Positions 45,991 through 54,666 of a DNA stretch of 64,000 bases are shown here, piece after piece. The notes below the pieces were generated by a model. That model did not search any database, was not told the DNA's origin, and saw only the letters and a program-made list of their open reading frames with translations. Origin of the DNA: Bradyrhizobium erythrophlei (lineage in GTDB: Bacteria; Pseudomonadota; Alphaproteobacteria; Rhizobiales; Xanthobacteraceae). Position 1 is the first letter of the stretch, and each line of letters begins with the position of its first letter. Where the stretch lies: positions 4,311,001 to 4,375,000 of the forward strand of contig NZ_LT670818.1 in the NCBI RefSeq assembly GCF_900129505.1. Reading direction: 5' to 3'. The translations under genes and the position numbers were made by a program.

Positions 45991-46473
45991 ATGACGAAGA
46001 AGCAGACCAAACATCCCAGCAAACCCAAAGGTGTCGCCGAAACATGGCCGCTCGGCCAGCGGCCCGGGTTTCTGATCCGGCGGCTGCATCAGATCCACGT
46101 CGCCTTGTTCCAGGAGAAGTGCGCGCAATTCGAGATCACACCGCTGCAGTATAGCCTGCTGTCCGCCCTCGCCGTCCGTGGAACCGCCGACCAGACCACC
46201 CTTGCCGTCGACGTTTCGCTCGACCGGACCACCACAACAGGCGCGCTCAAGCGCTTGCAGGCGCGGCATTTTATTGAACGAGCGGTCCGCCGCGACGACC
46301 GTCGCGCACGTGTGTGCCGGCTGACGCAAACGGGTGGCGCGTTGCTTGCGAGAATGGAAACCGCGGCGCGGGAGGCCCATCGTGATACGCTGGCGAGCCT
46401 GAGCAAATCGGAGCAGAAGCGCTTCGTTTCGCTGATGCAGCAAATCGTCGCGGCAAGTTCACTCAAATCCTGA
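45991..46473 (+). CDS. MarR-family transcriptional regulator of the heterocycle cluster
   Basis: 160 residues. The winged-helix core reads ITPLQYSLLSALAVRGTADQ, LAVDVSLDRTTTTGALKRLQ, RHFIERAVRRDDRRARVCRL. A short basic N-terminal tail precedes it. It is divergent from the amidohydrolase run and upstream of the nitroreductase run; near-identical inverted repeats lie before both. It is therefore the likely local repressor of both arms, relieved by a pathway intermediate. Confidence 0.88.
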   Translation: MTKKQTKHPSKPKGVAETWPLGQRPGFLIRRLHQIHVALFQEKCAQFEITPLQYSLLSALAVRGTADQTTLAVDVSLDRTTTTGALKRLQARHFIERAVRRDDRRARVCRLTQTGGALLARMETAAREAHRDTLASLSKSEQKRFVSLMQQIVAASSLKS

Positions 46474-46588
46474 TCCGCGATCAAGGCGGCCTCGCAACGA
46501 CCCCTCCGGCGTTCCAGCGGTCAGAATCTGTGCAGCATGCCTCCTAAGATTGCACGCAGTATCCGTTCTCATGCGCGGGAGCGCTGCT

Positions 46589-46611
46589 AATTGCGAAGCA
46601 CGCTTCGTATT
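46589..46611. promoter_or_regulatory. MarR operator copy 2, upstream of the rightward arm
   Basis: AATTGCGAAGCACG followed by CTTCGTATT, an inverted repeat (GCGAAGC and GCTTCG half sites) nearly identical to the copy at 45883. It lies 116 bases after the MarR stop and 430 bases before the nitroreductase gene. The remainder of the 46474-47042 gap has no supported gene, so the transcript may carry a long leader or an unseen small gene. Confidence 0.65.
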
Positions 46612-47042
46612 GCCCCGCAGGGCGCGACCGCTTCGGCGGATTTTGTGACCGCTTTCAACGACCTCGGCGCGATTGAGGAGGGATCGTGCGCGGCGCGACG
46701 GCGACAAAGCCGCGCCGGTCATGTGCCGATCGTCTGGCACGTCATTTGCTCAAGAAATACCGATGAGTTGGCAGCTAGGGTTCCGCATCCGGTGGGGTGG
46801 CTGGTCCAAGAGCTGCCGCCTGCGCGGGAGAAATCCGCGCGGGACACGGCGGGATAAAATCCCGGGAGACCTCAGTAGCCAAGGAATTGGTGTCGCTTGG
46901 GTCAATGCCAATTCCATCGTTGCGGACCTTATGCGGAGTTGGCGATGCCTGTCTTGACCTCGCTGCCAAACGCGCAGTCCGCCACCAGCTCACCCTTCGA
47001 CCCTCAACCCGAACTCACCACCGGCCGGCGGAGGTTGAGCTG

Positions 47043-47876
47043 ATGTCGGCTTACGCGGATGCGATCGCGGGCCGGTTCGGCGATGGCGGGCCTTCAGGTG
47101 AGGGCGCCGACGACCATGAGTTCATTCGCCGGGTTCTCTCGCGCAGGACAGTGCGGCGTTACAGCGACAGGGTGCCGGACGAAAGCCTGCTTGACCTCTT
47201 GGTCGCGGCTGCGCTGAGCGCGTCCGCAAAGTCGGATTTCCAGCAGGCCTCGATCCTGCGGTTACGCGATACGGCGAAGCGTGCGGCGATCGGAAAATTG
47301 TTCCCGAGCATGCCCTGGATCGCGAATGCGCCGGTGTTCTTCGTCTTCCTCGGCGACGCCAGGCGGTTGCAGCGCATCGGCGAGATGCGCGGAAAGCCGG
47401 TCCGGAATGGAACGCTCGAAGGCTTCTTCAATGCGAGCATCGATGCGGCGCTTGCCATGCAGGTCATGATCCTGTGCGCGGAATCGGCCGGGCTCGGCGT
47501 TTGTCCCATCAGCGTGATCCGCAACGAGGTCGACAAGGTCGCGGCGGTTCTCGGTCTGCCGGATCTCGTCTTTCCCGTTGCAGGGCTGTGCCTCGGCTAC
47601 CCGCAGGCCGAAGGGTACGTCAGCCTGCGGCTCCCGCGCGTCGCCACGACACATTGCGACCGGTACGACGACAGTGAGCTCGCTTCCGTGGTCGACGATT
47701 ACGATCGAAGAAGAGATGAGCTGCACGCAATCCCGAAGGACCAGCAACGCTCGAACGCAGAATTCGGCGAGGCGGCGTTCTATGGCTGGTCGGAAGACAA
47801 GGCGCGGCAGGCGGCCAAGGCCGAAGGTGCGGCCTTCCCGCCCTATCTGCGTTCACATGGTTTCAGTTTCGATTGA
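47043..47876 (+). CDS. Nitroreductase-family FMN oxidoreductase
   Basis: 277 residues from the ATG at 47043 with GGAGG eight bases upstream. The FMN-binding N-terminal motif is LSRRTVRRYSDRVPDES; later parts are AALSASAKSDFQQASILRL, FNASIDAALAMQVMILCAES, GLGVCPISVIRNEVDKVAAV and PVAGLCLGYPQAE, typical of NfsA/RutE-like dimers. Members reduce nitro groups, quinones or, in the Rut pyrimidine pathway, malonic semialdehyde-type products. It heads the rightward run behind MarR operator copy 2. The natural substrate is unknown. Confidence 0.85.
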   Translation: MSAYADAIAGRFGDGGPSGEGADDHEFIRRVLSRRTVRRYSDRVPDESLLDLLVAAALSASAKSDFQQASILRLRDTAKRAAIGKLFPSMPWIANAPVFFVFLGDARRLQRIGEMRGKPVRNGTLEGFFNASIDAALAMQVMILCAESAGLGVCPISVIRNEVDKVAAVLGLPDLVFPVAGLCLGYPQAEGYVSLRLPRVATTHCDRYDDSELASVVDDYDRRRDELHAIPKDQQRSNAEFGEAAFYGWSEDKARQAAKAEGAAFPPYLRSHGFSFD

Positions 47877-47951
47877 AAGGGCCACGACCAACATCCTCGA
47901 TTTCCTTCCCGCCGTTCTGATTTGTAACTCGTCAGCAAAGGACGCCTCATC

Positions 47952-48809
47952 ATGCACAAGCCTTCGATTGTCCCCCACAACTCGTTCATGCGACGTCTGC
48001 TGCTCGCTCTGCTTGCCGCTTGCCTCGTCGTTCCGGCATGGGGAGGCGGCGCGCGGGCCGCGAGCATGGATGAGATCAAGAAGCGCGGGCTGATCGTGGC
48101 CACCGAGGACGATTTCCGTCCCTTCGAATTCGTCAAGGACGGCAAGCCGACCGGTTTCGACAACGAGTTGATCGAGGACCTGCGCAAATACGCGCCGTTC
48201 GAGATCAAGCAGGAGATCCTGCCATGGACCGGCATTCTGGCCGGCGTCAGCACCGGAAAATACGATGTCGCCATTACCGCGGCCATCATCACCAAGGAAC
48301 GCAAGCAGTCGCTCGACTTTACCAGCCCGATCGCGGATGCCACGCACTATTATGTCAAGCGCAAGGATGACAAGAGCATCTCGTCGATCAAGGATCTGAA
48401 CGGCAAGACGGTGGGCGTGCAGGCCGGCAGCGCGCTGCTGGCCCGGCTTCCCGAGCTCGGCACCATGCTTGAAAAACAGGGCGGCAAACTCGGCAAGGTG
48501 GTCGAATACACCTCTTATCCCGAGGCCTATCAGGATCTGGCACTCGGCCGGGTCGATTACGTCGTCAACACCGTGATTAATCTCAAGACACTCGCCGCCG
48601 AGAAGCCCGCCGTGTTCGAGGTCGGACAGCCGGTCTCGGGAAGATCCTTCCCGGCCTGGGCCGTCGCCAAGGACAGTCAGGACCTGAAGGAATTCCTCAA
48701 TGGCTTCATCGCCAAGGAGAAGGAAAGCGGCAGGTTTGCCGAGCTGCAGAAGAAGTGGTTCGGGGAATCGTTCCCCGATCTGCCGGTGAAGTTCGAGCCC
48801 GAGTTCTGA
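47952..48809 (+). CDS. Polar amino-acid-type ABC transporter periplasmic binding protein
   Basis: 285 residues. Signal peptide MRRLLLALLAACLVVPAW, cut near ARAAS. Type II binding fold (SBP family 3): KRGLIVATEDDFRPFEFVKD, GKPTGFDNELIEDLRKY, LPWTGILAGVSTGKYDVAIT, ERKQSLDFTSPIADATHYYV, GKTVGVQAGSALLARLPEL. AAAGGA lies 9 bases before the ATG at 47952. It starts a complete PAAT transporter. Ligand unknown, expected to be an amino-acid-like or amidine compound from context. Confidence 0.88.
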   Translation: MHKPSIVPHNSFMRRLLLALLAACLVVPAWGGGARAASMDEIKKRGLIVATEDDFRPFEFVKDGKPTGFDNELIEDLRKYAPFEIKQEILPWTGILAGVSTGKYDVAITAAIITKERKQSLDFTSPIADATHYYVKRKDDKSISSIKDLNGKTVGVQAGSALLARLPELGTMLEKQGGKLGKVVEYTSYPEAYQDLALGRVDYVVNTVINLKTLAAEKPAVFEVGQPVSGRSFPAWAVAKDSQDLKEFLNGFIAKEKESGRFAELQKKWFGESFPDLPVKFEPEF

Positions 48810-48834
48810 CGCCACGGCAGACGGACCGTCGGTC

Positions 48835-49482
48835 ATGACCGCTGGCGATGTCCTGGCGATCTTTCAGGGTGCCCTGGTGACGGTGACACTGTCGCTGATC
48901 GGCATCCTGATCGGTCTGCCGATCGGATTGGGCCTGGCGCTGCTGCGCTGGGCCAACGTTCCGGTACTGGCGGGGATGGTTGCGGTATATGTCAGCATGC
49001 TGCGCGCGACGCCGCTCGTGACGCTGCTGCTTCTGCTGTTTTTTGCGCTGCCGAATATCGGTGTTCCGATCGGTCCGGTGTCGGCCGCGATTCTGGCCCT
49101 GGTCATGAATACGTCGGCATTCAACTGCGAGGTCTGGCGGGCGGCGCTGGTGAACTTCCCGAAGGACCAATATGAGGCGGCCCAGTCGGTGGGGATGCGC
49201 GCCGGGCTGCGCTTTCGCAGGATCGTGCTGCCGCAGATCGTGCGGGTCAGCCTGCCGGGGCTTGTCAACGAGATGTCGCTGCTGATCAAGGTCACGCCGG
49301 TGCTTGCCGTCGTCGGGGTCGTCGACATCACACGGGCGGCGGTGCGGATCGGCGCCCAGACCTACGAGCCGCTGCCGCCTTTCCTGGTCGCGGTCGCACT
49401 CTACGCGCCGATCGTGTTCGCGCTGGTCTCGTTGCAGCGCTGGATCGAGCGTCGTCAGCTCGCGGCCGAGGTCGCCGCATGA
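48835..49482 (+). CDS. Polar amino-acid-type ABC transporter permease 1
   Basis: 215 residues with about five helices. The HisM/GlnP pattern is visible: ALVTVTLSLIGILIGLPIGL, YVSMLRATPLVTLLLLLFFA, and the EAA loop YEAAQSVGMRAGLRFRRIVL-P. It overlaps the second permease by 4 bases. It forms a heterodimeric channel with the next gene product. Confidence 0.88.
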   Translation: MTAGDVLAIFQGALVTVTLSLIGILIGLPIGLGLALLRWANVPVLAGMVAVYVSMLRATPLVTLLLLLFFALPNIGVPIGPVSAAILALVMNTSAFNCEVWRAALVNFPKDQYEAAQSVGMRAGLRFRRIVLPQIVRVSLPGLVNEMSLLIKVTPVLAVVGVVDITRAAVRIGAQTYEPLPPFLVAVALYAPIVFALVSLQRWIERRQLAAEVAA

Positions 49483-50135
49483 TCCACGATTTCGGCATCG
49501 TCTGGGGTGAACGCGCGCTGCTGCTGAGCGGGCTCGCCAATACGGCGATATTGTCGACGGTGTCGGCCGTTGCGGCGCTGTTGCTGGGTTTGATTCTCAC
49601 GCCGGCGCTGATGTCGAAACAGGCGGCAGTTTCCGGCGCGGCACGCCTATTCGTCGATGGCATGCGATGCGTTCCGTTTCTGCTGTTCGCCTATATCGTC
49701 TACTACGGTTTTCCGTCGCTCGGTATCAGGCTGGACAACTGGACCTCTGGGCTTGCGGCGCTGATCATCTATAATGCCGCCTATATGGCGGAGATCCTGC
49801 GCGGTGCCTGGGTGGTTCAGCCGCGCGAGCCGATCGAGGCGGGGTTCGCCTTCGGCTTTTCGGGCATCAGGCTGTTTCGCCGCATCATTCTTCCATCGCT
49901 GCTGCTGTCCGCAGGCCCGGTGATCGGCAACCAGATGATCCAGATCATCAAGGACAGCGCCTTCCTGACTATCATCGCGATCCCGGAACTCACCCATGCC
50001 GCAAGCTCCATCCAGTCGCGGCATTACGTTCCGTTCGCGGCCTTCATTACCGCGGTATTCCTGTATTGGGGGCTTTGCCTGGTGATCGAGGCCGGCGTCA
50101 GTTCGATCGGCCGCGTCGCCGACGCGCGGCGATAG
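49479..50135 (+). CDS. Polar amino-acid-type ABC transporter permease 2
   Basis: 218 residues, five or so helices. GLANTAILSTVSAVAALLLG, FVDGMRCVPFLLFAYIVYYG, the EAA loop EAGFAFGFSGIRLFRRIILP and SAGPVIGNQMIQIIKDSAFL fit the PAAT permease family. It overlaps its partner by 4 bases and precedes the ATPase by 9. Confidence 0.88.
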   Translation: MIHDFGIVWGERALLLSGLANTAILSTVSAVAALLLGLILTPALMSKQAAVSGAARLFVDGMRCVPFLLFAYIVYYGFPSLGIRLDNWTSGLAALIIYNAAYMAEILRGAWVVQPREPIEAGFAFGFSGIRLFRRIILPSLLLSAGPVIGNQMIQIIKDSAFLTIIAIPELTHAASSIQSRHYVPFAAFITAVFLYWGLCLVIEAGVSSIGRVADARR

Positions 50136-50144
50136 GGGCGGGCG

Positions 50145-50930
50145 ATGGTGCATCCCGACAAGGTACTCGACGTGGCCGGCGTCTCGAAGCGGTTCGGCGA
50201 TGTCGAGGTGCTCTCGGACGTCAGTTTTGAGGTCGACAAGGGCGAGACGGTCTGCGTGCTCGGACCTTCCGGGTCGGGAAAATCGACATTGTTGCGCTGT
50301 ATCAACTGGCTGGAGCGGCCCGACGCCGGACAAATCTACCTGAATGGGCAGCGGGTCGGCGTCAATAATGCAGGCATCGTCATGGGCGATCGCGACTTGT
50401 CGCAGATCAGAACGCGCATCGGCATGGTGTTTCAGCATTTCGCGCTGTGGCCGCATCTCACGGTGTTGCAGAACCTGATGGAAGCCCCCGTTCAGGTGCA
50501 AAGGCGGCCGAAGGACGAAGTCCGCGACGAGGCGCTGGCCTTGCTTGCAAAGGTCGGTCTGAGCGAGAAGCGCGACGCGTTTCCGGCCCGGCTGTCGGGC
50601 GGACAGAAGCAGCGTGTAGGCATCGCACGGGCACTCGCGACGCGACCGGATCTTCTGCTGTTCGACGAGCCAACCAGCGCACTCGATCCGGAACTTGTCG
50701 GCGAGGTGCTGGTGGTGATGCGGGATCTTGCCCGTGAAGGCATGACGATGGTGATCGTCACCCACGAAATGGGATTCGCGCGCGAGGCGGCCACGCGGGT
50801 GCTGTTTCTCGATCGCGGGCGAGCCGTCGAGACGGGATCGCCGGACCGGTTTTTCTCCCGTCCCGAGACCGAGCGTGCCCGCCAGTTTCTCCAGCGCTAC
50901 GCCGGCGACACCGCTCCCGGCGGCAGATGA
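50145..50930 (+). CDS. Polar amino-acid-type ABC transporter ATPase
   Basis: 261 residues. Walker A GPSGSGKST, Q-loop GMVFQHFALWPHLTVLQNLM, signature LSGGQKQRVGIARAL, Walker B LLLFDEPTSALDPELVGEVL and H-loop VTHEMGFARE. It is of the GlnQ/HisP group. It completes the importer with the two permeases. Confidence 0.9.
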   Translation: MVHPDKVLDVAGVSKRFGDVEVLSDVSFEVDKGETVCVLGPSGSGKSTLLRCINWLERPDAGQIYLNGQRVGVNNAGIVMGDRDLSQIRTRIGMVFQHFALWPHLTVLQNLMEAPVQVQRRPKDEVRDEALALLAKVGLSEKRDAFPARLSGGQKQRVGIARALATRPDLLLFDEPTSALDPELVGEVLVVMRDLAREGMTMVIVTHEMGFAREAATRVLFLDRGRAVETGSPDRFFSRPETERARQFLQRYAGDTAPGGR

Positions 50931-50954
50931 AGACAACTATCACGGAGGCCCGCC

Positions 50955-51359
50955 ATGCAGCCGATCTTTCACCTCTTGCCCGATGCGCCGAAGCCCGTCA
51001 CCCCCTACAGCCATGCGGTCGAAGCCGGACCGTTCGTTTTTGTGACCGGGCAACTCGCAACCGATCCGGACGACGACTCGCTTCCCCTTCCGCCTGGGAT
51101 CGAGGCCCAGACGCGCAAGGTGATGGATAATCTCTCCCGTGTGCTCAGGGGGTGCGGCCTTGCGCTCACCAATGCCGTCAGCGTGCGAATCTTCCTGACC
51201 GACTTCAACGGCGATTACGCCAAGATGAATGACATCTTCTCGAGCTACTTCACCGACGGCCGGCGTCCGGCGCGGACCACGGTGGGCGTGACGGCGCTCG
51301 CCCGGGGCGGGATCGTCGAGATCGATATGATCGCTTTCAGACCGTGTGGCCCGGCATGA
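50955..51359 (+). CDS. RidA/Rid-family imine or enamine deaminase
   Basis: 134 residues. Motifs: PVTPYSHAVEAGPFVFVTGQ, RKVMDNLSRVLRGCGLALTN, VRIFLTDFNGDYAKMNDIFS, GRRPARTTVGVTALARGGIV-EID. The Arg in RPARTTV is the residue that binds the carboxylate of the imine in active RidA proteins, so activity is likely. Its TGA overlaps the next ATG. In the Rut pathway, the RidA-type RutC handles aminoacrylate, a possible parallel. Confidence 0.88.
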   Translation: MQPIFHLLPDAPKPVTPYSHAVEAGPFVFVTGQLATDPDDDSLPLPPGIEAQTRKVMDNLSRVLRGCGLALTNAVSVRIFLTDFNGDYAKMNDIFSSYFTDGRRPARTTVGVTALARGGIVEIDMIAFRPCGPA

Positions 51360-51958
51360 TGGACCCTGTCATCGAAATTCCCGCAAGGCGCGGCAAGGCC
51401 GCCTTTGTTTCGGCGGGGCAAACCGTCACCGTCATCAATACCCATGGCGAACAGGTCGTCGACACCTGGGCGTTCAACCGCGTGGATCTCAGCGAATTCA
51501 TGTCGAACGAGCATACGCGGGCGCACAGCCTGCATCTGGTTCCCAGGCCCGGCGACGTCCTGCGGACCAACAAGCGGCGGCCGATCCTGACACTCGTCGA
51601 AGATACGTCGGGCGGAATCCACGACACTTTGATCGCGGCCTGCGATCGCTATCGTTACGCGTTTCTCGGCGTCGAGGGGCATCACGACAACTGCACGGAC
51701 AACCTGTTTGCCGGGATGGCCGAACTCGGCCTCGTGCCCGCGGAAGTGCCGAGCCCGCTCAATCTGTTCATGAACATTCCCTGGTCGTCCGACGGCACCC
51801 TCGGTTTCGCCGCGCCGCCCCGTCCGGTGCCCGGAGGCTACGTCCGGCTGCGGGCCGAGATGGATCTGGTGATGGCGTTCTCCGCCTGTCCGCAGGACAT
51901 CCTGCCGATCAACGGCGAGAGGAAGACGCCGGTCGCGGCACATTTTACGATCGCGTGA
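51356..51958 (+). CDS. DUF1989 protein 1 (urea-carboxylase-associated / carboxyguanidine deiminase-like)
   Basis: 200 residues. It resembles UCA2: PARRGKAAFVSAGQTVTVIN, HTRAHSLHLVPRPGD, EDTSGGIHDTLIAACDRYRY, HHDNCTDNLFAGMAELGL, NLFMNIPWSSDGTLGF, RAEMDLVMAFSACPQDILPI. Homologues CgdA and CgdB together deiminate carboxyguanidine beside guanidine carboxylase; no such carboxylase is present here. The Cys usual in EDTCGRHD is Ser (EDTSGGIHD). It overlaps RidA by 4 bases, so the two are co-translated. Confidence 0.82.
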   Translation: MMDPVIEIPARRGKAAFVSAGQTVTVINTHGEQVVDTWAFNRVDLSEFMSNEHTRAHSLHLVPRPGDVLRTNKRRPILTLVEDTSGGIHDTLIAACDRYRYAFLGVEGHHDNCTDNLFAGMAELGLVPAEVPSPLNLFMNIPWSSDGTLGFAAPPRPVPGGYVRLRAEMDLVMAFSACPQDILPINGERKTPVAAHFTIA

Positions 51959-52010
51959 GCGCACATGATGCGCCGTGTTGACGATGACAGGGCACAAGGG
52001 AGTCAGAGAC

Positions 52011-52829
52011 ATGCTGTCGGCCGAAACGAAGCGTGAGATATCCCACGCCAACCGGCGTCGCTATGAGGAGCTCCGGGCGGCGGGTCAGGAGGCGACCCCG
52101 AAGGGCCTTCCCGACGCGACCGCACTTGATGCAGCGCCGATTGCGCCGGAGGCCTTGATCAGCAGCGCGGCAGTTCCCGCGGACTGGTACACGACCGTGC
52201 GCCTGCGCCGCGGCGAAGCGCTGCGGATCATCGATGCTTCGGGCAGGTCCAGTGTGTCGATGATCGGCTGGCGTGAGGAAGACACGTCGGAGCGCATCAA
52301 TTGCGCGGACACCGTCAAGGTGCAGTGGAGTGCTGCGCTCTCGAAGGGGCGCGTTATCCTTTCGGACATGGGACGGGTGTTCGTGTCGATTGTCGAGGAC
52401 ACTTGTGGCACACATGACCTCATGGTCGGCGGCTCGACTCCGGCGTCGACGCTCGCCGCCTTCGGGGCCGCTTCGCGCAACACGCATGAGAATTTTCTGG
52501 CCGCTGCTGCCAAGGTGGGACTTGGCCTGCGCGACATCCCGCCATGCGTCACCTTCTTTGCGCACGTCTCCGTCGATGCAGCGGGACGTTTCCTCTGGAA
52601 CGCAGGTCGCAAGCGGCCAGGCGACTTTGTCGATCTTCGCGCGGAAATGAACGTCGTCCTCGTGCTGTCGAACTGCGCTCATCCGCTTGATCCGGCTCGT
52701 CCTTCGGCCGCCGGGTCCGTCACGCTCATCCGTCATCGTGTACCGCGCGCCGGGCCGGACGATCTCTGCAGGACCATATCGCCGGAGATCATCCGGGCCT
52801 TCGAGTTCACGGACCGCCTCTACGCCTAG
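52011..52829 (+). CDS. DUF1989 protein 2
   Basis: 272 residues from the ATG at 52011, preceded by AAGGGAG; an upstream TTG/ATG pair at 51975/51984 is less likely. The core matches DUF1989: RLRRGEALRIIDASGRSSVS, VEDTCGTHDLMVGG, NTHENFLAAAAKVGLGLRDI, TFFAHVSVDAAGRFLW, GDFVDLRAEMNVVLVLSNCA. It is longer than its neighbours because of an N-terminal extension (about 50 residues) and a C-terminal tail. The DTCGTHD motif is kept. Function unknown beyond the family analogy. Confidence 0.82.
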   Translation: MLSAETKREISHANRRRYEELRAAGQEATPKGLPDATALDAAPIAPEALISSAAVPADWYTTVRLRRGEALRIIDASGRSSVSMIGWREEDTSERINCADTVKVQWSAALSKGRVILSDMGRVFVSIVEDTCGTHDLMVGGSTPASTLAAFGAASRNTHENFLAAAAKVGLGLRDIPPCVTFFAHVSVDAAGRFLWNAGRKRPGDFVDLRAEMNVVLVLSNCAHPLDPARPSAAGSVTLIRHRVPRAGPDDLCRTISPEIIRAFEFTDRLYA

Positions 52830-52841
52830 GGAGAGATCAGG

Positions 52842-53492
52842 ATGACCACCCTCGCAACCGCTTCGACCGACGATAACGCTGGCGCCGCATACATGCAGGA
52901 CATACCGGCGGAGCAGCCCTGGTCCCGGATTCTAAAGCGCGGACAAACGTTGCGAATAGTCGACAGCGAGGGTCAACAGGCCGTGGATGCGCTGCTGTAT
53001 TGCAGCGACGACCCGGCCGAACGTTACAGCGCCCAGGATACGCTGCGTGTTCAGGGCTCGGCCTACATCGAACTCGGGACGCGGCTGGTTTCCAACAAGG
53101 GCCGCGTGATGGCGAGGATCACCGCGGATTCCTGCGGACGGCACGACACATCGGCCGGGTGTTGCTCCTGCGAGAGCAACGCGGTCCGCTTTGGCGAGCC
53201 GACGAAATATCAGCATGCCTGCCGCGAGAATTTCATTCTGGAACTGTCGAAGCATGGACTGACGAAGCGCGATATCGTCGCGAACCTGAACTTCTTCATG
53301 AATGTGCCGATCGACCCCTCGGGGAATTTCACGGTCGTCGACGGCATTTCGGGGCCCGGAAACTACGTTGACATCACCGCGGAGATGGATGTGCTGTTCG
53401 TCATTTCCAATTGCCCGCAGGTCAATAATCCCTGCAACGGGTTTAACCCAACTCCAATCCGCGTCTTGATCCGGGATCCGGCTGCGCTGTGA
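52842..53492 (+). CDS. DUF1989 protein 3 (UCA1-like)
   Basis: 216 residues. LKRGQTLRIVDSEGQQAVDA, SNKGRVMARITADSCGRHDT, the cysteine-rich SAGCCSCESN, YQHACRENFILELSKHGLTK, NFFMNVPIDPSGNF, AEMDVLFVISNCPQVNNPCN. The number of Cys and His residues suggests metal binding. It starts 12 bases after protein 2 and ends the rightward operon. With protein 1 it could form a CgdAB-like pair; the need for a third member is unexplained. Confidence 0.84.
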   Translation: MTTLATASTDDNAGAAYMQDIPAEQPWSRILKRGQTLRIVDSEGQQAVDALLYCSDDPAERYSAQDTLRVQGSAYIELGTRLVSNKGRVMARITADSCGRHDTSAGCCSCESNAVRFGEPTKYQHACRENFILELSKHGLTKRDIVANLNFFMNVPIDPSGNFTVVDGISGPGNYVDITAEMDVLFVISNCPQVNNPCNGFNPTPIRVLIRDPAAL

Positions 53493-53604
53493 GGGAGCAC
53501 TAACGGATGCCCCAGGGTTCCGCGAGATTTGATCCGTTCTGCCTTCAATATATTGTATCCTATTTGTCTGGAACCGCCAGATTTGCAACCGTATTGGGAC
53601 GCCT

Positions 53605-54534
53605 ATGCAGTGGTCGGCAAAACAGTGTCAAACGGATCAACCCTTTGGTAGTTGGGCTGACGATCTCGCGAACGCCTTCGTCCAACTGGAGCCGCGCAAA
53701 ATAACCGAGCATCCTTTCCAAGGGACGATATCAAGGACTGACGCTGCTCCGATCCGGATTTCCCGCGTCATCGCTACCAAGCACCGGGTTTTACGGCTGC
53801 GTTCGCACATCGCGCACAGCACGGACGACCTGTGCTTCATTAATCTTCAGATCGAAGGGGTGGGCCGCTACGCCCAGCGTGGTCACGAGCAGATCTGCGG
53901 GCCTGGAGATCTCGCCGTCGCCGACACGACCGAGCCGTTCGAAATCGCCAATGGTTGCGATTTTCAGCTATTTTGTTTTGCGGTGCCTGGACACCTGCTG
54001 CCGCGGCATTTTTCCGAGCGGCCGCGGCTGACCTTGTCTGTGACAGAAGCCGGCCGCGCCCTCTCGCGCACGCTTGCAGGTTATGCGGAGCTTTGTCTCA
54101 ACTCGCAGACGCCCTTGCCGCTTGCGGCTCTCGGCGGCGGCCACATCGTCGACCTCATTTCTCATGCATCTGATGTGCTGGTGGATGGCCCGTCCGAGCG
54201 GCTAAATGCACCCGTACTGCTGTCGATGATGCTGGATCACATCGATCGTCACAGCGACGACCCCAGCTTGAGCGCCGTGACGCTCGCGCGAAAATTTCAT
54301 TGCTCGGAGCGCTACGTGCACAAGCTGTTTTCCAAGACAGGCCGCTCGGTTGGCGAGCACGTCAACCACAAGCGGATCCTCGTCTGCGCCCGCGATCTGC
54401 TCGGCGATTCCCGAAACAGGACGATCGCCGAAATCGCGTTCGCTGCGGGCTTTCGGGATATTTCGCATTTCAACCGGCTGTTCAAACGCAGCAACGGCGC
54501 AAGCCCCCGCGAGTTTCGTCAAACCATGACCTGA
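53605..54534 (+). CDS. AraC-family transcriptional regulator
   Basis: 309 residues. An N-terminal cupin-like sensing domain of the FeaR group (CFINLQIEGVGRYAQRGHEQ, GPGDLAVADTTEPFEI) precedes two helix-turn-helix units: SLSAVTLARKFHCSERYVHK and TIAEIAFAAGFRDISHFNRL, ending in NGASPREFR. It lies 113 bases after the DUF1989 run and 132 bases before the nitroalkane-oxidase-like gene, in the same direction, and probably controls that gene and the SDR gene. Confidence 0.88.
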   Translation: MQWSAKQCQTDQPFGSWADDLANAFVQLEPRKITEHPFQGTISRTDAAPIRISRVIATKHRVLRLRSHIAHSTDDLCFINLQIEGVGRYAQRGHEQICGPGDLAVADTTEPFEIANGCDFQLFCFAVPGHLLPRHFSERPRLTLSVTEAGRALSRTLAGYAELCLNSQTPLPLAALGGGHIVDLISHASDVLVDGPSERLNAPVLLSMMLDHIDRHSDDPSLSAVTLARKFHCSERYVHKLFSKTGRSVGEHVNHKRILVCARDLLGDSRNRTIAEIAFAAGFRDISHFNRLFKRSNGASPREFRQTMT

Positions 54535-54666
54535 ACCACCGGACGACCCACGGCCGTCGCGCCCTAGTGCGCCATAAGCCAAGAAATCGGGCGCCAGCAT
54601 CCGAGACTTTCCTGCTCCGATCCCATAGCGGTTTATGGAATAGACAGGACCTTCAGGAAAGTCTCC

